This document shows, in pieces, positions 1-5,396 of a DNA stretch of 5,396 nt. A model generated the notes under the pieces. It worked only from the letters and a program-made list of their open reading frames with translations. It did no database searches and was not told the origin of the DNA. Source of the DNA: JANLQX01 sp031381685 (lineage in GTDB: Bacteria; Actinomycetota; Acidimicrobiia; Acidimicrobiales; JANYDT01); assembly GCA_031381685.1 (NCBI GenBank), contig JANMYF010000074.1, positions 1-5,396 on the forward strand. Reading direction: 5' to 3'. A program made the position numbers and the translations under genes. Positions within the stretch are counted from its first letter, which is position 1, and every line of letters starts with the position of its first letter.

Positions 1-1887
1 CTGTACGAAGCCCAACTGGCGGCGCAACGTGGCCAGCAAGGCCGGTCGAAGCACCATCTCGGTCGGATCGAGCTTGGCGATTGCCCGTTCGAGCTCCTCG
101 ATTCGTTGGGGGTCGCTGAAGGTGTAGCGGACGCTCGCCGAAAGGCCCAGCGCGGCACGGGCGAACACACCCGCGTCGTCGGCGACCTCGGCGATCTCCA
201 ACCCCCGCTGAAGATGCTCGTTGCCTTCCGACACCCTCCCGGTGGCCGTCAACGCCGATCCAAGCCGAACGAGCGTGTCGGCCTGCTCGGCCGAGGGTCC
301 GTCCCACAGGGCAGCCGCCCGCTCGTAGCAAGCAATCGCCTCGTCGACTGCGGCGGACGCCGCGGCAGCGTCTCCTGCTTTCATGGACCATCGGGCAGCC
401 ATCGAGCGAACGAGCGGATCCGCTTCGGCGACGAGGGCCCAGTGTCGAGCGACAGTAATGATCTCGGCTGATGTACCTCCCGCAAGGTCCATCAGCAAGG
501 ACGCGGCCGACCGGTGAAGGACGAGCCGCCGTGAACGCGGCATTCCCTCGTAGACCGTGGTGGCGACGAGCCCGTGCGAGAACGCGGCGACGCTCGCACT
601 CTGCTCGACCAAAAGTCCCGACAGCAACGCGTCCTCGGCAGCTCCGAGCAGCTCTTCGCCGGTGAGAGCGACGAGCTGACCAGCGAGCGCGAGGTCAAAC
701 GCCTGACCGAGCACGGCACCGCCGCGCAGGAGCGACTGCCCCTGCTTGGAAAGACCAGCAACCCGGAATTCGATGGTTTGGCGGATGCTGTCGGGGACCG
801 TCGGCGTTCCGTTCATTCCGTCAAAGTCGCGCTGCACGAGGTGTTCCGTGAGCTCTTTGATGTACAGGGGGTTGCCGTTCGTTGCGTTGGCGACCGCATC
901 GATCAGTGCGTCGGAAGCGGCCGACCCGGCGACATCCCAAACCAGCAGGGCGAGGTCCCCGCGATCAAGGCCGGAGACCTGGATTCGCGCGACGGTGCAG
1001 TGACGTCGCAAGTCCGCCAACGCAGCATTCGTCTCGGGCGTGACATCGGTGGACCGGATCGTGCCGATGACCATCACGTCCGACAGTGCCGGTTGGCCCG
1101 CCAAGAACGCCAACAGAGCGAGCGTGCCGGGATCTGCCCAGTGGAGGTCGTCGAGCAGCAACAGTGTCGGGCCGGTCGAAGCGAAAAGGGCCGATACGGT
1201 CTCGAACAGGAGCCGACGCTCCACGGCGGGGTCCGATCGGCTCGGGACCATGACATCGCTGAGGGATTCGGTGAGGCCGGGGACGAGCCGTCCCAGGTCA
1301 CGCAGGTTCGTCGGGATGTCACCATCGAATCGACGAAGCGCTGTGCGGACCGGATCGATGAACGCCTCATAGACGCCGAGTTGGTGGGGTGTCGATCGGC
1401 CGCGCAACACGGTCACGTTCTGTACTGCGACCTCACTGACGAACTCCTCGGCGAGTGTCGTCTTGCCCACGCCGGCTTCGCCGAACACGAGCGAAACTCT
1501 CGTCTTCCGGGTCCACGCATCGCGCAGCGCCTGACGCTCATCGATGCGCCCGACGAAGGGGTGGCTGAGGCCGGGGGATCGTTCCGGAAGGGGAGGCGTG
1601 GAGTCGCCGGTGAACCCGCGAGATGCAAGCGTGGTTTCGGAGAGCGCCGGAGTGGCGGCGGCGATCAGTGCGGCCCGCTGAACCTCGTCGAGTCGCAATG
1701 CGTCGGCGAGAAGGCCGACGGTCGTCAACCTTGGGGTGGTACGGCGGCCGGCTTCCAGCGCAGCGATTCCGGTCGCACTGATCCCGGACAGTTCGGCGAG
1801 GCGTTCTTGCGTCAGTCCTGCCGATGTTCGGAACCGTCGCAGCATCGCGCCGAATGTCTCGCCCAACCGCACCTGAGCACGGTACAA
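1..1887 (-). CDS. XRE-type HTH / AAA (STAND-like) ATPase / TPR-like regulator, C-terminus missing
   Basis: The frame is open from the TGA at 1911-1909 to the left edge: 629 codons from TTG 1887 with no stop. Residues 12-70 form a Cro/CI-type helix-turn-helix (FGAMLRRFR, GLTQERLAELSGIS, ALEAGRR, LLADALRLDE). After a Pro-rich linker and the PFVGRIDE box (110-117) comes an AAA_16-like ATPase: Walker A GEAGVGKT (136-143), Walker B LLLLDDLHWAD (242-252), a sensor-like VIGTIRSTD (273-281) and the TNGNPLYIKEL signature (336-346). Residues from about 490 on are Ala-rich paired helices resembling tetratricopeptide repeats (AVDEAIACYERAAALW; LGSALTATGRVSEG). Such proteins are cytoplasmic, ATP-dependent, usually transcriptional regulators in which the C-terminal repeats sense a signal. 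A LuxR-type C-terminal domain is possible but outside the window. It lies 39 nt after the exported-protein gene in the same direction. The exact start is uncertain (TTG 1887 or GTG 1872); the gene itself is not. Confidence 0.92.
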   Translation of the reverse strand, partial: MYRAQVRLGETFGAMLRRFRTSAGLTQERLAELSGISATGIAALEAGRRTTPRLTTVGLLADALRLDEVQRAALIAAATPALSETTLASRGFTGDSTPPLPERSPGLSHPFVGRIDERQALRDAWTRKTRVSLVFGEAGVGKTTLAEEFVSEVAVQNVTVLRGRSTPHQLGVYEAFIDPVRTALRRFDGDIPTNLRDLGRLVPGLTESLSDVMVPSRSDPAVERRLLFETVSALFASTGPTLLLLDDLHWADPGTLALLAFLAGQPALSDVMVIGTIRSTDVTPETNAALADLRRHCTVARIQVSGLDRGDLALLVWDVAGSAASDALIDAVANATNGNPLYIKELTEHLVQRDFDGMNGTPTVPDSIRQTIEFRVAGLSKQGQSLLRGGAVLGQAFDLALAGQLVALTGEELLGAAEDALLSGLLVEQSASVAAFSHGLVATTVYEGMPRSRRLVLHRSAASLLMDLAGGTSAEIITVARHWALVAEADPLVRSMAARWSMKAGDAAAASAAVDEAIACYERAAALWDGPSAEQADTLVRLGSALTATGRVSEGNEHLQRGLEIAEVADDAGVFARAALGLSASVRYTFSDPQRIEELERAIAKLDPTEMVLRPALLATLRRQLGFVQ

Positions 1888-1898
1888 CGGTTCGTTCG

Positions 1899-1906
1899 CC
1901 TCCCCC
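1899..1906 (-). promoter_or_regulatory. Possible Shine-Dalgarno sequence for the HTH-ATPase gene
   Basis: The coding strand carries GGGGGAGG in the 39-nt gap after the small gene, 11 nt before a TTG at 1887-1885. The spacing is longer than ideal, but no other start codon lies closer. The in-frame TGA at 1911-1909 limits how far upstream the start can be. The other candidate starts, GTG at 1872 and TTG at 1866, have no purine-rich stretch at a suitable distance. Confidence 0.5.
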
Positions 1907-1926
1907 GTTCAGGACGAGGCGCTCGG

Positions 1927-2361
1927 TCAGCCGAGCTCGTCGGTTGCGTAGACCACCTTGAGCGTCGCCGTCTGGGTCTTCCCAGCGGTCTTGCAGTTAC
2001 CTCCCCGGACGACGAGCTTCACGATGACCTCGCTCGCCGAGAGGCTGTAGAAGTCGACATCGATCCACGAAGTGCTATCGGAGCACTGCACCTTGTAACG
2101 CAAGTTCCCGGGTTTGAACACACGTGAACCGATTTGAATCGACGACCCGTAGTAGTCCACCGGTCGATCACGAGCGACACGAACCGTGAAGGAGAACTCC
2201 TTCTCCTTTCGCTTCGCGGGCCACTGAAACTTCACCGTCTTGACCTTCGGGCGAAGCGCTGCGTTCGCCTGGTCGACGACCGCAAGCGGAAGGATGCAGA
2301 GCAACGTGACGAGAACCGCTCGACGACGACTGATCCGATGAACTCGTGAATTAGATGCCAT
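1927..2361 (-). CDS. Small exported beta-rich protein of unknown function
   Basis: This encodes 144 residues. The N-terminus is a clear signal peptide: basic region HRISRRR, hydrophobic core AVLVTLLCILPLAVV, and a likely signal-peptidase I site after Ala34 (QANA before ALRP). The SRRRAV stretch resembles a Tat motif but lacks the usual Phe, so Sec export is at least as likely. The mature part is about 110 residues, rich in Lys/Arg and alternating hydrophobics (TVKFQW, FSFTVRV, VIVKLVV, ATLKVVYA), which suggests a beta-sandwich. It has only two cysteines, Cys93 and Cys123, which could form a disulfide outside the cell. I recognise no family. The start was chosen for its Shine-Dalgarno sequence, the 11-nt overlap with the upstream gene and the signal peptide. 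It is tightly coupled to the STAND-WD40 gene, so the two products may work together; that is inference. A 120-bp piece (2041-2160) counts to about 52 % GC, lower than the neighbours. Confidence 0.87.
   Translation of the reverse strand: MASNSRVHRISRRRAVLVTLLCILPLAVVDQANAALRPKVKTVKFQWPAKRKEKEFSFTVRVARDRPVDYYGSSIQIGSRVFKPGNLRYKVQCSDSTSWIDVDFYSLSASEVIVKLVVRGGNCKTAGKTQTATLKVVYATDELG
2260..2361 (-). other. Signal peptide coding region of the small exported protein
   Basis: Residues 1-34 have the three-part structure of a secretion signal: four basic residues plus His in positions 6-14, an uncharged core from about 15 to 29, and Ala-Asn-Ala at positions 32-34 as the -3/-1 cleavage motif. No lipobox is present: the single cysteine, Cys22, is in the middle of the hydrophobic core and not followed by a mature-protein start, so a lipoprotein is unlikely. 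Confidence 0.82.
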
Positions 2362-5300
2362 AGTTCTCCTTCTCTTCGGGGGAAAGCTTCCACCGTTCAC
2401 GTTCGATCGTCTTTCGAGCCTCTTCACGGAGTGCGTCGACGTCACACACCTCGCACGTCCAGACTCTCGTCACCCCATCAGCACCGACGGACGCGAACCG
2501 CGTCACCACGTCGTCTTTTCCTGAGTCCGACCCTGGTGGCACGATCACCACCCTTCGCACGCCTGACGTCTCCTTGCTCTCGCCGACGTGCGCATTCTCG
2601 AAGCGGCGCAGACGTTGACCGGTGCGGGTATCCCAGATCTCGATCGATCCGTCCTTCGTGCCGGCAATCAGTGTCCGGGCTCCGGGACCAAAGGCGATAC
2701 TGACGAACCTCTGACCAACGGTCCGCTGAAGATTCCCGCCGCGCCAAATCACGGTGGGCACAGCGCCCTCATCGGCGAGAGCAGACCACTGCTGGTCGGC
2801 CTGCTGGTCGGCCGAGTAGGAAGCAACGGCGCTGACCGCGTTCCGCTCCGTGTTCGAGATGTTGGCCGGTCTCGAACGGGTGGAAACGAGTTTCCGTGAC
2901 TCCGTGTCCCAGGTCCACACCGTGCCATCGGACCGGGCACCGACAATCTGCGAGCCGTCGGCGGAGAACGAAACATCGACGAACGCTTCATCGCCCGTCG
3001 AGCGAAGCGTGGTCGGTGCCTTCGGGAGCTTGGTCGCTGACTTCGTGGGGTTGCGCGTCGCCGCTGACCCGTCGATCAGCAACATGTTTCCGTTTTCTCC
3101 GGGGACGGCGATGAGGTTCTCCGACACCGCGATGCCGACCGCCGTACCGTCCGCGCCACCGACGTACGCGAGGTTCTTGCGTTTGGCGACGTCGAACACC
3201 CCCACCCTTCCATCTGCGCCGAGCGTTGCCAGAAACTGACCGGAGAGCCCCAACGCCTGAACGTCCTCTTCGTCGATAGAGCCCGATTCACGCCCGTTGA
3301 TCAGGTCCCAGAACCGTATCTTTCCGTCGGTGCCGGCCGTGGCCAAACGGGCGCCATTGGGCGACGCTGCCAGCCCGACGACAGACTTCCCGCTTCCGTG
3401 GAACGTCCGAATCGATTCCGACGCCGGCCAGATCACCACACCCGTAGGGCTCGCGGTTGCCACTGCCGATCCGTCGGCCGCGAAGGCAACGCCGACAGGT
3501 CTCAGGCCGTGGCTGCCCCACAATCGGATCTGTCGACCGGTCTTCGCCGACCACAGGCGGACAGTCTGATCGCTGCTCGCGCTCGCCACCAGCGTCCCAT
3601 CGGGGGAGAAGGCGACCCGGGTCACCTCACTGTCGTGGCCACCGAACACCATGTCCACTTGACCCATCGCAAGGTCCCAGACCCGGACGAGTCCATCCCG
3701 GCTTCCGACGGCGATGGATTTCCCGTCAGCGGAGAAATCGACAGCGAGGAGCTGCCGCTCCGTTTTCGACGCTCCGCGGCGAAAGGCCGGGAACTTCCCG
3801 GTCGGTGTGCCGGGATTGCGGAGATCCCACACTCGGACGAGACCGTCGTGGCAGACCGTGACCAACATTTCGCTGTCGATGGGCGAGAAGGCGAGCGAGC
3901 GAACCTTGTCCGGATGCTTGATCTTCAGAACCTTGGGCGGATCCTTGATCGTCTTCTGTTCGCGCGCGCCGGTGCTCACCACGACGGCGGTGCCGTCGTC
4001 GGTCGCAACAGCAAACCGCGTCCCCGTTCGGTCGAATGAGACCTCACTGACAGCCGAGGTTGCCGCCTTGATGCTCCATTGCTTCTCCGGCGTGCCCAGT
4101 GGGAAGATGGTGACGCTGCCGTCCTGCGCTCCGGTGACGACCGTCGAACCATCGGGCGAGTACGCAACTGACGTGAGCGGCGGTTTTGCATCGCCGAATG
4201 GTTGCAACAGCAAATCCGGATCGTCTTCCGAACTCGCGTTCCAAACGCGCGCAACGCCGTCGGCATCGGCACTGACGATGTTCGACCCGCCCGGCTCGAA
4301 GGCGACCGCATTGGAGCCGATGATCTTCTTTTCGACTTTTGCGCCGTTGGTCTTCTCTTCGACCATCGTGATGAACGTCTCTAGCGGTTGCCGGGCGACG
4401 ACTTGAGAGAGTGCATCGATGGTCGCCGGCATCTGCCGGGTGTTGATGGCCTCCACGGCCAACAACATCGACACACGACCGTTCGACGACACCTGACCCA
4501 CGGCGAGGTCGGCAAGTCGCTGGGATCTCTCGATCTTGCGTTTCCGGGCAAGCTGCGTCGCCCTCGTCTGCGCCGCCGCAAAGAAGCCACTCGCGGTCGC
4601 CGCGAGCAGCACCACGAGCGACATCACCGCAATGTTGCGCAGTCGGATTCGTCGGTACATCGCGGCGGAAGCGTCGAGATACTCAACGACGACGGGCGAC
4701 GACGCGAGCGCCTCAGACTCCCGCCGCTGCGCGACTGCCGTCTTGGTGTCGTCACGTCCGGCCAAGTCCTGGGATCGGCGGCCGCTGTTGCTCCACATGT
4801 CGGCGTCGCGCGTCATCTTCGACCAGAACACCAGCTGGTCGCGCTCGCGGTGGACCCCGTCATGGAGGCGTTTCCACGAATCGATGAGACGATCGTGGAC
4901 CAGCCGTGCCGAACTTCCGTCATTGGTGACGAGCTGCGCCTTGTCGAGCTCAGCCACGATCCCTCGCTCGACCTCGTTGAGATCGGCGAGGGCGACGGGA
5001 CGACCCACTGCGGCGCGCTGTTCGGTGACCTCGACGAATCGCAGCAAGAGCTTGTCGACTTCGGGACCCGGTCCGATCTTGGCGTCCGCCTGCTCGGCCA
5101 GGCGTACGATCGCACCGTTGACCCCACCGACGGCGTCGTAGTGGGCGATCGTCATCTCGTCCGCGCCGGCCGTTCTTGCCGCGTGGTAGGCCTGGGCAAG
5201 GGTGGCGGCGATGAGCGGCAGGGCTGCCCCGGGTTCGCTTTCGCTGGTTGTCGCTTCGCGGATGATCTTGTCGGTGAAACCGGGGCCAAGCGTCATGTCG

Positions 5301-5396
5301 ACGTGGCCGACGGGCTTCCCGATCGCCTCCACCAAACCGTCTCGGCCGAGTGCGGCAATGATGAGCGGCTGCGATATCCGCGGCCCGAGCGGGTCG
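2351..5396 (-). CDS. STAND NTPase (nSTAND1-like) with membrane helix and about 14 WD40 blades, N-terminus missing
   Basis: The frame stays open to the right edge, so the true start and the Walker A/B part of the NTPase lie outside; 1014 residues are visible (residue 1 is the Asp codon at 5395-5393). Residues 1-195 look like the end of an nSTAND1 module: EPGAALPLIAATL (54-66), YDAVGGVNGAI (86-96) and the winged-helix-like LVHDRLIDSWKRL (165-177). A hydrophobic helix follows at about 254-276, then a basic helical linker with SQRLADLA and SMLLAVEAI motifs typical of STAND-WD40 proteins. Residues 361-979 are WD40-like blades. The tail has Cys981-x-x-Cys984 and a charged ending (LSPEEKENYGI). In known relatives the NTPase is a signal switch and the propellers bind ligand or partner; the actual ligand here is unknown. 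The TTG at 5335 is internal to the NTPase module and is not the start. The stop overlaps the next gene by 11 nt. Family assignment is confident; function (regulation, stress sensing or defence) is not. Confidence 0.93.
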   Translation of the reverse strand, partial: DPLGPRISQPLIIAALGRDGLVEAIGKPVGHVDMTLGPGFTDKIIREATTSESEPGAALPLIAATLAQAYHAARTAGADEMTIAHYDAVGGVNGAIVRLAEQADAKIGPGPEVDKLLLRFVEVTEQRAAVGRPVALADLNEVERGIVAELDKAQLVTNDGSSARLVHDRLIDSWKRLHDGVHRERDQLVFWSKMTRDADMWSNSGRRSQDLAGRDDTKTAVAQRRESEALASSPVVVEYLDASAAMYRRIRLRNIAVMSLVVLLAATASGFFAAAQTRATQLARKRKIERSQRLADLAVGQVSSNGRVSMLLAVEAINTRQMPATIDALSQVVARQPLETFITMVEEKTNGAKVEKKIIGSNAVAFEPGGSNIVSADADGVARVWNASSEDDPDLLLQPFGDAKPPLTSVAYSPDGSTVVTGAQDGSVTIFPLGTPEKQWSIKAATSAVSEVSFDRTGTRFAVATDDGTAVVVSTGAREQKTIKDPPKVLKIKHPDKVRSLAFSPIDSEMLVTVCHDGLVRVWDLRNPGTPTGKFPAFRRGASKTERQLLAVDFSADGKSIAVGSRDGLVRVWDLAMGQVDMVFGGHDSEVTRVAFSPDGTLVASASSDQTVRLWSAKTGRQIRLWGSHGLRPVGVAFAADGSAVATASPTGVVIWPASESIRTFHGSGKSVVGLAASPNGARLATAGTDGKIRFWDLINGRESGSIDEEDVQALGLSGQFLATLGADGRVGVFDVAKRKNLAYVGGADGTAVGIAVSENLIAVPGENGNMLLIDGSAATRNPTKSATKLPKAPTTLRSTGDEAFVDVSFSADGSQIVGARSDGTVWTWDTESRKLVSTRSRPANISNTERNAVSAVASYSADQQADQQWSALADEGAVPTVIWRGGNLQRTVGQRFVSIAFGPGARTLIAGTKDGSIEIWDTRTGQRLRRFENAHVGESKETSGVRRVVIVPPGSDSGKDDVVTRFASVGADGVTRVWTCEVCDVDALREEARKTIERERWKLSPEEKENYGI
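2366..2371 (-). promoter_or_regulatory. Shine-Dalgarno sequence for the small exported protein
   Basis: The coding strand reads GAGAAGGAGAACTATG, so an AAGGAG core sits 4 nt before the ATG at 2361-2359. It lies inside the last codons of the STAND-WD40 gene, whose TAA (2353-2351) falls 11 nt into the small gene. The arrangement supports translational coupling and fixes the start at 2361 instead of the in-frame ATG at 2445. Confidence 0.85.
2459..4315 (-). repeat. WD40-like blade array, about 14 blades (two propellers' worth)
   Basis: I count fourteen blade units by eye, beginning at visible residues near 361, 407, 448, 496, 548, 590, 631, 671, 711, 751, 804, 853, 896 and 945. The best match the pattern V-x-F-S-P-D-G, small hydrophobic strand, D-G-x-V-R-V-W-D: blade 2 (VAYSPDG), blade 5 (VDFSADG, RVWDLA), blade 6 (VAFSPDG, RLWSA), blade 8 (IRFWDL) and blade 13 (IEIWDTR). 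Blades 9, 10 and 12 are degenerate; blade 12 carries a Gln-rich loop. Fourteen is the number needed for two closed seven-bladed rings. The blade count is my reading and could be off by one at the degenerate units. Confidence 0.85.
2789..2812 (-). repeat. Perfect 12-bp tandem duplication inside a WD40 blade
   Basis: The plus-strand unit CTGCTGGTCGGC occurs twice with no spacer and no mismatch. On the coding strand it reads in frame as Ala-Asp-Gln-Gln twice, placed in the loop of the degenerate twelfth blade between SYS and WSALADEG. The 12-bp period keeps the frame. It looks like a simple slippage duplication in a loop that tolerates insertions. Confidence 0.9.
4568..4636 (-). other. Predicted single transmembrane helix in the STAND-WD40 protein
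   Basis: About 23 residues, from NIAVMSLVVLL to GFFAAAQ, are uncharged and strongly hydrophobic, and separate the NTPase module from the WD40 region. The flank before it holds four arginines (YRRIRLR) and the flank after it is even more basic (RKRKIER), so the positive-inside rule does not give a clear orientation. The NTPase side must be cytoplasmic to use ATP. Membrane helices at this place are seen in some WD40-STAND proteins. Confidence 0.75.

Noticed and set aside
1074..1628. Two short minus-strand ORFs (1074-1370 and 1413-1628)
   Set aside because: They are another frame of the HTH-ATPase gene; the frame carrying Walker A and B is different and uninterrupted.
1888..1926. Terminator or promoter in the gap before the HTH-ATPase gene
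   Set aside because: The 39 nt hold no convincing hairpin with a T-run and no recognisable -10/-35 pair; only a purine-rich ribosome-binding-like stretch is visible.
574..2127. Plus-strand ORF of 517 codons
   Set aside because: It is the codon-aligned antisense of the HTH-ATPase gene and runs into the small exported-protein gene. Its translation is Arg/Gly/Glu-rich with no domain pattern, and its length follows from scarce TTA/CTA/TCA codons on the coding strand.
2362..2445. Longer version of the small protein starting at ATG 2445
   Set aside because: It would add 28 charged residues before the signal peptide and overlap the WD40 gene by 95 nt. The ATG at 2361 has a good Shine-Dalgarno sequence and leaves a normal signal peptide.
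3398..5141. Plus-strand ORFs of 201-230 codons (3398-4039, 3714-4406, 4536-5141)
   Set aside because: They are antisense to the WD40/STAND coding sequence, have Ser/Arg/Pro-rich translations without motifs, and the minus frame is continuous with clear domains.
5333..5335. TTG at 5335 as the start of the STAND-WD40 protein
   Set aside because: The frame continues upstream to the window edge with 20 codons of plausible NTPase sequence (PLIIAALGRDG leads directly into it), so the codon is internal.
1..5396. tRNA, rRNA, CRISPR array, insertion sequence or attachment site
   Set aside because: Nearly every base is in one of three coding frames on the minus strand, and I saw no spaced direct repeats, terminal inverted repeats or transposase-like sequence.

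Overview
The window is a stretch of one-directional coding sequence. All three genes I can support lie on the minus strand and are read from the right edge towards the left. The composition is GC-rich: hand counts of short pieces give roughly 52-68 % GC, and TTA, CTA and TCA codons are scarce. Together with the gene types (a STAND NTPase fused to WD40 propellers, and an XRE-HTH/ATPase/TPR-like regulator), this suggests an actinobacterium or a relative such as Acidimicrobiia. That assignment is inference; no taxonomic marker gene is present.

Layout in transcription order: (1) 5396-2351 is a large STAND-type protein whose start lies beyond the right edge. The visible 1014 residues hold the end of an nSTAND1-like NTPase module, one hydrophobic helix, a helical linker, about fourteen WD40-like blades (enough for two seven-bladed propellers) and a Cys-x-x-Cys tail. 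(2) 2361-1927 is a small protein with a clear signal peptide. Its ATG overlaps the stop of gene 1 by 11 nt and has a good Shine-Dalgarno sequence inside gene 1. (3) 1887-1, running off the left edge, is a helix-turn-helix plus AAA/STAND-type ATPase plus helical-repeat protein. It is easy to miss because its stop lies outside the window and a 517-codon antisense ORF covers much of it.

There is no intergenic stretch longer than 38 nt, no strand switch and no visible terminator, so the three genes probably form one transcript or part of one. Two signal-transduction NTPases flank one exported beta-rich protein. A reasonable but unproven reading is a sensing module: a (possibly membrane-anchored) WD40 receptor, an exported partner or ligand, and an ATP-dependent DNA-binding regulator. 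I see no RNA genes, CRISPR arrays, mobile elements or integration sites. Any promoter for the cluster would lie to the right of the window.
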